Shown here piece by piece: positions 7,716 through 14,508 of a stretch of DNA of 31,179 nt (its first letter is position 1; every line of letters begins with the position of its first letter). The stretch is from a virus. The notes under the pieces were generated by a model that was given only the letters and a program-made list of their open reading frames with translations, ran no database searches and was not told where the DNA came from. A program made the position numbers and the translations under genes. The DNA lies in the IMG/VR virus record IMGVR_UViG_3300021960_000320, positions 1 to 31,179 of that record. One strand, 5' to 3'.

Positions 7716-9706
7716 CAGCGTCTCGCTTGAATTTTATGTTTACTAAATAAGTCGGATACACTCACTTTGGATGTACGGCGCTCAACCATGGTGTTTCTAT
7801 CGGCCATTAGAGAATAACCAAACGCCATAGACGCGTCATACTTTGTTGTTTTTTCAACTTTAAATTCGAGCAAATCTTTAATCAACCTATCAAAATATAT
7901 TTTTTTGTGGTTGTTGTAGACATATTCTTCAATGTACTCAGCGAGTTGTCTATTTGTTTTATCGCTGGCATGAAGACCGTGTTTTCCAACTACCCTCATA
8001 ACAAAAGCTTCGTATCCGGTATCACAAAAGTACTGAATACAATTTACTCTGTTTCTTTCAATTAGCGCTTGACACCCATAGTAATAGACAAGCTTAATCA
8101 TATCTTCATAAAACATCTTAGCCATTGGGGGTCTATACAGATATTCAGCTACTGGACAATTGCTTAATTCATCAAAGGCATCATACTTCTTAAATACATA
8201 GGCAGCCCCCTCGGAGCCGCGATTGTCTACAGTCTGGTCTAAGTCATATGGGTCTATTCCCGCAACGTATTTTGCTCTTGTTGATGGGGTCACCTTTCCA
8301 TTTGATATTTTGACATCATTTGATTCGGGTGGGTGTTCAACGATTCTAAATCGCCCATTGACATCTGGGTGCCAGACCACTTCGTCTTTTTTATCTGGGT
8401 TTTTCCATACTAGGTTTCCCACTTCAGCCCTGCTTTCTGTCCATTCAAGATAGTCTAGCTGCTCATTTAACTTTATTGTGTCAAATAAACAGTCGTCAGA
8501 ATCAGAACGAAATGCTTCTTCCGCGGTAAATGGATTTTTTCTAATATAAGACGAAAGCGCACGATGGTCATGTTCTAAAGACCTTCTTTCTGATAAATAA
8601 TATTGTTTAGACTTGTCTATGTCTGAAATTCCGTATTTATCAAAAAACAAGGTTTCTTGGGATGGGGTAAAATAGCGCCACATGCCACTAATGGTTCTAC
8701 CCATTTCGTTCTTTGCTGTTTGGTCGCTGTATTTCCATAGTCTTTTAAATCCATCGCCACCTCTAGACATTTCTTCTACTGTGGTTGTATACAGTGCCTT
8801 ACCAATAAATATTCCATCCTGCTCCATACAGAAACGAACAACTAAGTGACGGTCCCAAATGTCTACATCCTCAAGTTTTCCAGCTTCGTCTGACACATAT
8901 CGATGCAGCTTTGAGCCGTCATACGCAAATAACTGCGAGTTTCTCCAGTCTATCCAAGATTCGAGTTCTGGCATTTTTTCGTATGCCAAATCAACCTTAC
9001 CTCTTTTGGTGGTCTTGTAGAACCGTAGTTCCGTTGTCGGAGTAGTACCTTTTGCTTGGTCATATATAGGCTTAAAAAAGTCGGGCAGGTGTTTAAAGGG
9101 GTTAATGACCGCTTTAGAAAAGACATTCTTTTTAGCGTCATCCGCAGTTTTTGACTGAATACCTGCATATTTGTTTTTGCTTCGTGAGGGTAGGTCGTAC
9201 AAAAATACGCCAGAACGAAAAGTTTTTCCTTGTCTTCGTTTTGTCAACTCAACAACACCGAGACAATGTGGTGACTCTATTGCCGCTTGCAAAAAGTAAA
9301 AAAACTTTCTGTCTGGGTCTCTGTACGATGGATACCCTATGTCAATTTTCCACCAATTCAGGTAAAAATAGTGCAGCCCAGATACGTATGTGGCTTTTCC
9401 GTTATTCATAAACCACACCCCATTTAATCTTCTATCCCATTCCTGTTGCCTAAAAGACTCTAGTTTTACGTCATAATAACTTGGCTCCAGCTCTTGTTTG
9501 CGAAGTTCTAATGAGCGTTTCTTGTTGTAGTCTTCTGGCAGCTCAGTTCTAAACCAAAGCTGGTCTTCTTTTTTAAGACTACTTTTTAATATTTCTCTTT
9601 TTTCAAGCTTATTGGTCAGCCTGTTATAGACGTAACCGACAGGAGGAATCCAGCATTCGACATCCTGAATAACTACTTTTTCGCCTCCTTTAATTTCTTT
9701 ATACAT
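7715..9706 (-). CDS. terL: Terminase large subunit (663 aa)
   Basis: Packaging motor ATPase and nuclease. The adenine-binding and Walker A region is LTKRRQGKTFRSG (residues about 154-166; core KRRQGKT 156-162), followed by AGIQSKTADDAKK. A C-terminal RNase H-like nuclease begins at about 480 with YVAGIDPYDLDQ, where the Asp of GIDPY is the expected first metal ligand. FCDTGYEAFVMRVVG lies further on. The N-terminal 110 residues precede the ATPase. The long form (663 aa) fits terminases of Bacteroidota phages. It overlaps the upstream 201-aa gene by 8 nt and shares one base with the portal start. Confidence 0.95.
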   Translation of the reverse strand: MYKEIKGGEKVVIQDVECWIPPVGYVYNRLTNKLEKREILKSSLKKEDQLWFRTELPEDYNKKRSLELRKQELEPSYYDVKLESFRQQEWDRRLNGVWFMNNGKATYVSGLHYFYLNWWKIDIGYPSYRDPDRKFFYFLQAAIESPHCLGVVELTKRRQGKTFRSGVFLYDLPSRSKNKYAGIQSKTADDAKKNVFSKAVINPFKHLPDFFKPIYDQAKGTTPTTELRFYKTTKRGKVDLAYEKMPELESWIDWRNSQLFAYDGSKLHRYVSDEAGKLEDVDIWDRHLVVRFCMEQDGIFIGKALYTTTVEEMSRGGDGFKRLWKYSDQTAKNEMGRTISGMWRYFTPSQETLFFDKYGISDIDKSKQYYLSERRSLEHDHRALSSYIRKNPFTAEEAFRSDSDDCLFDTIKLNEQLDYLEWTESRAEVGNLVWKNPDKKDEVVWHPDVNGRFRIVEHPPESNDVKISNGKVTPSTRAKYVAGIDPYDLDQTVDNRGSEGAAYVFKKYDAFDELSNCPVAEYLYRPPMAKMFYEDMIKLVYYYGCQALIERNRVNCIQYFCDTGYEAFVMRVVGKHGLHASDKTNRQLAEYIEEYVYNNHKKIYFDRLIKDLLEFKVEKTTKYDASMAFGYSLMADRNTMVERRTSKVSVSDLFSKHKIQARR

Positions 9707-10304
9707 TGAGATTTGCTATTTCTTCTGGAGTTATGTTTTTAACGATAACCTTAGTAATAAGGTCTGTATCTCCTTGGTACAATTTATCGTAGTAACCCTC
9801 TAAACGCTTGTTTATGTCGTCCATGTCAGTCATGATTTTAGACTTGATTTGAAGCGCTTGCAGCAAATCTTTGTCGCGGTCTTCTTCTGTTTTGATTAAC
9901 AGTTTTGACTGATACTCATAAAAAACTTCCTCGTTAGAAACAATCATAGACCATATGCGATTGTTTTGAAACTTTAAAAACTCATCAATGGCCTGCAAAA
10001 AGAAAGTGCTGCTCATATTTATCATTACCGCTTCTAGCTCTGGTGCTTTCGCTAGTCCGCTAAGTAATGAGCACTCTTTTTTTCTTTGTTCTAATTCTGG
10101 AAAATGTTTTTTCATAGGGCTTCCGCTATCATACATATAACATATGTACTTGATGATTGAGGAACCGTGTTCTTTGTAGGACGAGGCTACCTTAGACAGA
10201 ATTTCTATCCTGGTAAGCTTTGGCAGCTCTTTTAAAATGTCTTTAGACTTTGCGCCATAGACATTGAAGGTCATATTTTGAAATTCTTCTTTGTGAAAGT
10301 CCAT
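9699..10304 (-). CDS. Protein in the TerS position (201 aa)
   Basis: First gene of the virion operon, ending within the TerL start (8-nt overlap). It is helical and charged, with a predicted long coiled segment near residues 135-180 (EEDRDKDLLQALQIKSKIM and following). The N-terminal part contains LPKLTRIEILSKVASSYKEHG, which could be a helical DNA-binding region but has no clear HTH signature. The position is right for a small terminase subunit, but sequence alone does not prove it; it may be another packaging accessory. Confidence 0.6.
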   Translation of the reverse strand: MDFHKEEFQNMTFNVYGAKSKDILKELPKLTRIEILSKVASSYKEHGSSIIKYICYMYDSGSPMKKHFPELEQRKKECSLLSGLAKAPELEAVMINMSSTFFLQAIDEFLKFQNNRIWSMIVSNEEVFYEYQSKLLIKTEEDRDKDLLQALQIKSKIMTDMDDINKRLEGYYDKLYQGDTDLITKVIVKNITPEEIANLNV

Positions 10305-10320
10305 TTTGTCTAAAAAAAAT

Positions 10321-10328
10321 TAAATTTG
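10321..10328 (+). promoter_or_regulatory. -7 box in the divergent promoter region
   Basis: TAAATTTG matches TAnnTTTG, 30 nt before the ATG at 10358. The 53-nt gap 10305-10357 separates the leftward virion operon from the rightward lysis block and must hold promoters for both. A properly spaced -33 TTG is not obvious. Confidence 0.4.
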
Positions 10329-10357
10329 CTGTTGTAAATTTAGACTATTACACCATC

Positions 10358-10621
10358 ATGGCAAAAGTCATACACAGAGGAGAGTCCTTTCCGGGATATA
10401 ACAAACCAAAGCGTGCTCCTCAAGGAAGCAGCAAAAAATATCGTGTGCTTGCTCGGCAGAACGGACAAACTAAGATTGTGATGTTTGGAGCGCGTGGCTA
10501 TCAAGACTTTTTGCAACACAAAGACCAGAAGAGACGAAAGAATTTTAAGTCTAGGATGAATTGTTCGTCTGAAAAAAATAAATTAACGGCTAAGTGGTGG
10601 GCGTGTAACTATAACTGGTAG
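10358..10621 (+). CDS. Conserved small phage protein, FG/RR/WAC motif family (87 aa)
   Basis: Basic protein of unknown function with a recognisable phage pattern: RGESFPGYNKPKRAP near the N-terminus, KIVMFGARGYQDF at about 39-51, RRKNF at about 59-63, and KLTAKWWACNYNW at the C-terminus. Proteins with this FG..G....RR..F..R..C...K.TA..WAC...W arrangement are widespread in tailed phages, with no established function that I can name. It is the first gene of the rightward lysis block; its stop overlaps the GTG start of the next gene by one base. Confidence 0.8.
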   Translation: MAKVIHRGESFPGYNKPKRAPQGSSKKYRVLARQNGQTKIVMFGARGYQDFLQHKDQKRRKNFKSRMNCSSEKNKLTAKWWACNYNW

Positions 10622-11013
10622 TGAACTGCAAGTCCTGTTCTAATAAACTAACTCAGGACGAAGTTAAAAACGCGCGTCTGGGCGGGTATCCCAACGACTT
10701 TTGTGGTTCTTGCAGGAAGGAGTGGAAAAGGAACGCTAACCTATTAGGAAGGTATGGTTTAAATCTCGCTGATTATGAGGAATTACTTGCCTCGCAAGAA
10801 AAAAAATGCAAAATTTGCAATGTGGAACTACTTCAAGGCAAGACTGTTGTAGACCATTGTCATACTACTGGCGCAGTTAGGGGATTGCTTTGTTACAACT
10901 GCAATTTTGCTATAGGCGCACTTAGGGATGACGTTCAAATTGCTCTTAGACTTGTAGACTATTTATATCAAACAGAAAAAGAAAATGGGCGACTTGAGCA
11001 ACTGGATAAATGA
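10621..11013 (+). CDS. Recombination endonuclease VII-like nuclease (130 aa)
   Basis: His-Me finger nuclease of the T4 endonuclease VII type, expected to cut branched DNA (Holliday junctions, forks) before or during packaging. Zinc ligands are C63xxC66 and C91xxC94. The catalytic beta-alpha-metal segment is VVDHCHTTGAVRGLLCYNCN (residues about 76-95) with the DHCH motif at 78-81. An extra N-terminal zinc-finger-like pair, C3xxC6 and C28xxC31, is present. The start is GTG at 10621 in a TAGTG overlap with the previous stop. A resolvase located beside the packaging operon makes functional sense. Confidence 0.9.
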   Translation: MNCKSCSNKLTQDEVKNARLGGYPNDFCGSCRKEWKRNANLLGRYGLNLADYEELLASQEKKCKICNVELLQGKTVVDHCHTTGAVRGLLCYNCNFAIGALRDDVQIALRLVDYLYQTEKENGRLEQLDK

Positions 11014-11083
11014 GCTAGAGGAAGCACCTCAGCCTACGTGTAACATTGATAATCCTGAGGACTGCGAAGCTTGCGGTAGTTAA
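10985..11083 (+). CDS. Small acidic cysteine-containing protein (32 aa)
   Basis: Short frame MGDLSNWINELEEAPQPT, ending in a Cys-containing tail (TCNIDNPEDCEACGS; three cysteines with a final CxxC). It overlaps the end of the endonuclease gene by 29 nt and ends 2 nt before the next ATG, in keeping with the tight packing here. It may be a minor phage peptide. Function unknown; confidence is limited by size. Confidence 0.45.
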   Translation: MGDLSNWINELEEAPQPTCNIDNPEDCEACGS

Positions 11084-11085
11084 TT

Positions 11086-11226
11086 ATGGCAAAGATGAAA
11101 ATGCAAGCGGACTCTAAACGGATTGTTATTAAGCAAAGCCGTCCGGGTGTCCATGCCAAGACCAAAACTTCTGGTATGAAGACCAGTAAGAACTATATTA
11201 AAAAGTATAGAGGTCAGGGGCGATGA
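11086..11226 (+). CDS. Small basic protein (46 aa)
   Basis: Lys/Arg-rich protein beginning MAKMKMQADSKRIVIKQSR and ending YIKKYRGQGR. It fills the space between two neighbours and has a good coding look (high Lys, few Cys). Possible nucleic-acid-binding peptide; no family is recognised. Confidence 0.6.
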   Translation: MAKMKMQADSKRIVIKQSRPGVHAKTKTSGMKTSKNYIKKYRGQGR

Positions 11227-11259
11227 AAAAATATATAAGCAAAGTAGCAAAACATAGAA

Positions 11260-11484
11260 ATGGCTAGTAAGAGCAAAGAATATTACGATAAGAATCCTAA
11301 GGCTAAGAAGCTAAAGAAGAAATACGACACGGAGTACCATAGTACTGCCGAGCGTAAGAAGTATCGCGCTTTCTTAGTTAAGAAGAACAGAGATGCGGGT
11401 ACCTATGGCAACGGTGATGATTTAGATTATGACCACAGCGCTAAAAGGTTTATTAATAAAAGTAAAAACCGAGCAAAAAAATGA
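11260..11484 (+). CDS. Conserved phage protein of the YY.KNP...GTYGNGD family (74 aa)
   Basis: Very basic small protein with a pattern found in many tailed phages: KSKEYYDKNPKAKKLKKKYD at the N-terminus, YHSTAERKKYRA, then NRDAGTYGNGDDLDYDH and SKNRAKK at the end. The family is often annotated as hypothetical or virion-associated; I know of no established function. It overlaps the following DUF5675-like gene by 4 nt. Confidence 0.75.
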   Translation: MASKSKEYYDKNPKAKKLKKKYDTEYHSTAERKKYRAFLVKKNRDAGTYGNGDDLDYDHSAKRFINKSKNRAKK

Positions 11485-11936
11485 AATTGCGTGTAGTTCG
11501 TTATAACAGCACTGATGACTTTACGTTGGGTATGTTGTTAGACGAAACAAAGGATATTAAGTTTTTGGCCTATACTCTTGAGGATGAACACAGAGAAAAG
11601 AAAATAGCAGGTGAAACTCGTATTCCAGCGGGCACTTATTTTGTAACTTTGCGTACAGTAGGAGGATTTCATGCCAAATACCAAGCCAAATTTGGTTCTA
11701 TGCACAAAGGAATGCTCTGGGTTAGGGATGTTCCGGGATTTGAGTACATTTTAATTCATACCGGCAATACGGATGAGCACACAGCTGGATGTTTATTAGT
11801 AGGTAACACTTCTGATGTAAAAGGATTTATTGGTGACTCAACCGGGGCATACAAAAGAATCTATCCAGCTATTGCAAAAGCCATTGAATCGGGTGAAGAG
11901 GTTACAATTACATACGAAGATTATGACACTGTTTAA
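11481..11936 (+). CDS. DUF5675-family protein in the lysis block (151 aa)
   Basis: Matches the DUF5675 pattern: N-terminal strand KLRVVRYNSTDDFTLGMLL, then YTLEDEHREKK, RIPAGTYFVTLR (about 49-60), and the conserved C-terminal half with FEYILIHTGNTDEHTAGCLLVG (about 93-114). The IHTGN...H..GC arrangement looks like an L,D-peptidase or transpeptidase-type active site, with His and Cys as candidates, but catalytic function is not established for the family. Its place among holin, muramidase and spanin-like genes suggests a peptidoglycan-related role. The next membrane-protein gene starts inside its end. Confidence 0.82.
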   Translation: MKLRVVRYNSTDDFTLGMLLDETKDIKFLAYTLEDEHREKKIAGETRIPAGTYFVTLRTVGGFHAKYQAKFGSMHKGMLWVRDVPGFEYILIHTGNTDEHTAGCLLVGNTSDVKGFIGDSTGAYKRIYPAIAKAIESGEEVTITYEDYDTV

Positions 11937-12180
11937 AAAGTATATTATGGATTTTATGTCAATTTTTAAAGACGATAACACTTGGAACGAAAAGACCATT
12001 ATTGGCTTTTTGTCCTTTGCTATTATGGTTTTGGTTATGTTAGCTGATGTTGTGAGCGGTCTTTTAGGTAAAGACCTAGTAATTAATGAGTTTATATATA
12101 ACTCTTTTGTTCTTGTAACCCTAGGCTCTTTTGGCATTGCCGGTCTAGAAAAATTCGCCTCAAAAAATGAAGCCCGTTAA
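11923..12180 (+). CDS. Holin-like small membrane protein (85 aa)
   Basis: Two predicted membrane helices: about residues 24-42 (TIIGFLSFAIMVLVMLADV) and about 57-74 (YNSFVLVTLGSFGIAGLEK), with a short linker carrying LLGKDLVINE and charged ends. Size, topology and position before a muramidase fit a class II-type holin. The start is uncertain: ATG at 11923 overlaps the previous gene by 14 nt, while ATG at 11947 has an A-rich leader. Holin function is an inference from topology and context. Confidence 0.65.
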   Translation: MTLFKKYIMDFMSIFKDDNTWNEKTIIGFLSFAIMVLVMLADVVSGLLGKDLVINEFIYNSFVLVTLGSFGIAGLEKFASKNEAR

Positions 12181-12454
12181 AGAAATAGGAGAGGACATGG
12201 TATTGGGCTTTAGCCTAAGAACATTAATTGCCATGGCCGTTGGTTTGAGTATAGCAATTGGCATGTATTATGACCTTCGTGGAGAGGTTGAGTTAGCCAA
12301 AGAACTTCCTCCCCCTCAGGTTACTCGTGTAGAGTATGAACTCAAAGATGAGTTGGTTCGCTCAGCCATCATGGAGACTCAGAAGCAAGTAGAACAGATT
12401 GACGCAACAGTTAAGAAAATTGATGAGCGTCTTTATGAGCTGACAAAAAAATGA
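12167..12454 (+). CDS. Single-pass membrane protein with coiled-coil C-terminus (95 aa)
   Basis: An N-terminal membrane helix lies at about residues 13-34 (LGFSLRTLIAMAVGLSIAIG). A Pro-rich hinge follows (ELPPPQVTRVEYEL), and then a charged coiled-coil helix (about 58-95). It overlaps its upstream neighbour by 14 nt and its downstream neighbour by 4 nt. It could be an antiholin, a holin partner or an inner-membrane spanin-like component; the later gene at 13449 is a better spanin candidate. Confidence 0.6.
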   Translation: MKPVKEIGEDMVLGFSLRTLIAMAVGLSIAIGMYYDLRGEVELAKELPPPQVTRVEYELKDELVRSAIMETQKQVEQIDATVKKIDERLYELTKK

Positions 12455-12774
12455 AACGCTTTTTCCTATCTGCCCTTGTTTTAATGTCGTTTACGACATA
12501 TGACCAAATGGCTGAAGGGAAAACCATTATAGAGTTCAATGCTGGTTTTAATGTTAGCAATGGGTATAAGCAGTTAAACATGGTAAATGGAGCCAAGCTG
12601 TATCGTATTGACATTGAGTCTAAACCTGGTTTAAAGGAAAAGTATAAAATCAAATCAGTACCTACCATCATTTACTTTGTTGATGGAGAAGAGCGTTATC
12701 GCTGGTCAGCTGGTTTAGACATGAAACTGCATGTACACTTCAGCGAGATTCAAGAGATAGTAAATCGTTATTAA
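12451..12774 (+). CDS. Thioredoxin-fold protein lacking the CxxC active site (107 aa)
   Basis: The order of elements matches thioredoxin: strand KTIIEFNA (about 24-31), helix, strand AKLYRIDIESKPGLKEKYKI (about 48-67), the cis-proline loop SVPTIIYFVDGEERYRW (about 69-85), and a C-terminal helix. The active-site position reads EFNAGFNVSN, with no Trp-Cys-x-x-Cys, so it cannot act as an ordinary disulfide reductase. The N-terminal 20 residues are hydrophobic (RFFLSALVLMSF) and may be a signal or membrane segment, placing the fold in the periplasm. It lies between small membrane proteins and the muramidase, so a structural or regulatory role in lysis is possible. Confidence 0.7.
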   Translation: MKRFFLSALVLMSFTTYDQMAEGKTIIEFNAGFNVSNGYKQLNMVNGAKLYRIDIESKPGLKEKYKIKSVPTIIYFVDGEERYRWSAGLDMKLHVHFSEIQEIVNRY

Positions 12775-12775
12775 G

Positions 12776-12886
12776 ATGGCTAAAAGTCACAAACGCTTGA
12801 ATAAAAAGCCTAATTTTGCAACTGGCAAAAAGCGTCAAGAGCAATCACGAAAAAACATTGAAGTTTTAAAGTCACTAGAATGTTAG
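12776..12886 (+). CDS. Small basic protein (36 aa)
   Basis: Begins MAKSHKRLNKKPNFATGKKR and ends KSLEC. It starts right after the stop of the thioredoxin-like gene and overlaps the muramidase start by 7 nt. It has a phage-like Lys/Arg-rich composition. Function unknown. Confidence 0.5.
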   Translation: MAKSHKRLNKKPNFATGKKRQEQSRKNIEVLKSLEC

Positions 12887-13452
12887 GCGGAAATTTTCCA
12901 AATAAGTCCTCGCTATCCAGTAAACTTCCTAAGAATCCCACTGAGTTAGATAGCGTATTTAACTACCTCATTAAAACAAGAGGTGGTACAAGAAAGGATT
13001 GGGAATATGCTATAAATGCAATTGCTTGGCACGAGACGGGCGGCACGATGAACCCATCAATAATTCAGCGCTCAGACGATGGACGCGGTCCTGGGGAGGG
13101 CTTGTTTCAATTTGAGATTAGTCAATTTGGGGGCAGCAATGAAGCGCGTACTGCTGTCAACAGGGCGGTAAACTTTTATAAATCACAAAATCAACCGGTT
13201 CCTGGCTGGATTAAAGATTTGTATAATAGCACTGGAGAGATACATTTCGGCAAATTACCTGCTGAAAAACAGACTCAGTTGTTTTTAATAAATGGCATTA
13301 TGAAGCCAGGAAAGATAGGCATGTTGCTACAGGGGCCTGAGGGTATATCAAATTATTGGGTGAATCATCACTGGAGTGGTAGTTCCGCATTAAAAGATTC
13401 AGAATTAGAGAAATTCACAGCTTCATTACAAACCTACCAACAAAATCGATGA
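12880..13452 (+). CDS. Lysozyme-like peptidoglycan hydrolase / lytic transglycosylase (190 aa)
   Basis: Probable muramidase of the goose-lysozyme/SLT superfamily. The helix INAIAWHETGGTMNPSIIQ (about 45-63) carries the catalytic Glu candidate E52 in the HETG motif. It is followed by the typical GPGEGLFQFEISQFGG (about 70-85), which resembles the G.GLFQ..P motif. No signal peptide is visible, so export would need the holin, or the enzyme could be virion-borne. It sits between the thioredoxin-like gene and the spanin-like gene, overlapping the latter by 4 nt. Confidence 0.82.
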   Translation: MLGGNFPNKSSLSSKLPKNPTELDSVFNYLIKTRGGTRKDWEYAINAIAWHETGGTMNPSIIQRSDDGRGPGEGLFQFEISQFGGSNEARTAVNRAVNFYKSQNQPVPGWIKDLYNSTGEIHFGKLPAEKQTQLFLINGIMKPGKIGMLLQGPEGISNYWVNHHWSGSSALKDSELEKFTASLQTYQQNR

Positions 13453-13877
13453 AATGCCCCTACATCCTGCTTTTTGCCATCCTTATACTTTCTGGGTGCT
13501 CAGCCGAATGGCATCTATCCAAAGCGGTCATGAAAGACCCAACGATATTAAAGACGAAGACGATGATTGTCACGGACACGGTTGTTACCGACCCGATTGT
13601 TGTCAAGGATACGGTCACCATGTCGCAGGTGGACACGGTAGAGATAGTAAAGGACAAGTTCCGAGTCAAGATTATGCGGAGCTACGACACCCTTATAATC
13701 GATGGAGGTTGTGATAGCGACACTATTGTTCGCACGGTAGAGGTACAAGTTCCTGTTGTGGAGTACCGTGATGGTGGTGGTTTTTGGAGCAAGGTATATG
13801 AGGGTTCTTTTTATGTCCTCATTATTTTTATTACTATAGCTACGTTAGTAAGCGTAATACGGAGATACTTAGGATAA
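13449..13877 (+). CDS. Probable unimolecular spanin (lipoprotein with C-terminal TM, 142 aa)
   Basis: The N-terminus is a lipoprotein signal: MKCPYILLFAILILSGCSA, lipobox LSGC with Cys17 as the lipidation site and Ser18 at +2, predicting outer-membrane sorting. The middle is a beta-rich, Asp/Val/Thr-rich periplasmic region (many TDTV/KDTV-type repeats at about 38-65). The C-terminus has a membrane helix (about residues 119-136, FYVLIIFITIATLVSVIRR) with a positive tail. This lipobox-plus-C-terminal-TM architecture is that of u-spanins such as phage T1 gp11, which fuse inner and outer membranes as the last lysis step. It directly follows the muramidase. Confidence 0.75.
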   Translation: MKCPYILLFAILILSGCSAEWHLSKAVMKDPTILKTKTMIVTDTVVTDPIVVKDTVTMSQVDTVEIVKDKFRVKIMRSYDTLIIDGGCDSDTIVRTVEVQVPVVEYRDGGGFWSKVYEGSFYVLIIFITIATLVSVIRRYLG

Positions 13878-14201
13878 TTTATTATTCAGTCTCCATAGTA
13901 TACGAATGGCTCTTTTAGACAGTCTATACTTACCGTAGGCCCATCGTTCCACCATATCGTTTTGCACTAGTAGTTTCCAGTGTTCGCTTTTCCATCTATG
14001 GATAGCGTCTTTTTCTGCTACTTTAAAGTTGTTGCTATTAAAGTGGCCGTATCGGTCTTGTATAAAGGCGCAGTATGTCATGGCCTCTATAAGCGTTTGA
14101 CTATACCCTTCTTCTGCTAGTTCTCGTATGGCTCTTGAGAAAGTAAAGTAGTCTTGTGCCCACTGGGCTATTTGAAATGTTAGCGGACTATCTGCCGACA
14201 T
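13869..14201 (-). CDS. Unknown protein with C-terminal winged-helix-like region (110 aa)
   Basis: I do not recognise this protein. It is mostly helical and Trp/Tyr-rich, with a C-terminal segment VERWAYGKYRLSKRAIRILWRLN that resembles the recognition end of a winged helix. It converges with the spanin-like gene (9-nt overlap of the two 3' ends) and overlaps the next minus-strand gene by 22 nt. It belongs to the leftward group 13869-16606. Confidence 0.65.
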   Translation of the reverse strand: MSADSPLTFQIAQWAQDYFTFSRAIRELAEEGYSQTLIEAMTYCAFIQDRYGHFNSNNFKVAEKDAIHRWKSEHWKLLVQNDMVERWAYGKYRLSKRAIRILWRLNNKLS

Positions 14202-14491
14202 AACTCTATTACTATTGGAGACTGAGGTCCGTAGTTTGTATCTATGAAGTTGTCGTTTATATAGATAATAGCATCCTCTATATCTGTGTCTTCATCCTCC
14301 ATATGTATCTCAACCATCTTCCAGTATTCGTAGACCAGGCATGGTGCAAGGTCTTCTTTTACGGCTACTCCAAGAAATGCTTTTTCGTATCCTTCAAAAA
14401 GTATGATGGTAGATGCAAATTCATTATCGTCACCAAGAGTTTCCCAGATGTACTTTATTAAAGACGGTTTATCCTGAATGACTCCTTGCAT
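14180..14491 (-). CDS. Unknown acidic protein (103 aa)
   Basis: I do not recognise this protein. It is acidic, with EMHMEDEDTDIED-type clusters around residues 60-75 and no membrane segment. The ATG at 14491 gives MQGVIQDKPSL. It is coupled to the downstream 110-aa gene by a 22-nt overlap and lies 17 nt after the Gly/Ala-rich protein. Coding capacity is supported by tight packing with its neighbours. Confidence 0.65.
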   Translation of the reverse strand: MQGVIQDKPSLIKYIWETLGDDNEFASTIILFEGYEKAFLGVAVKEDLAPCLVYEYWKMVEIHMEDEDTDIEDAIIYINDNFIDTNYGPQSPIVIELCRQIVR

Positions 14492-14508
14492 AGGATAAAA
14501 ATACGACT

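Noticed and set aside
11223-11267. 14-codon frame MKKYISKVAKHRNG between two small genes
   Set aside because: Too short to support; it overlaps both neighbours and may only provide translational coupling.
13454-13714. 86-aa frame overlapping the spanin-like gene in another phase
   Set aside because: Although Rz1-type genes can be embedded, this frame has no lipobox or signal, a His/Gly/Asp-rich translation, and the host frame already has full u-spanin architecture.
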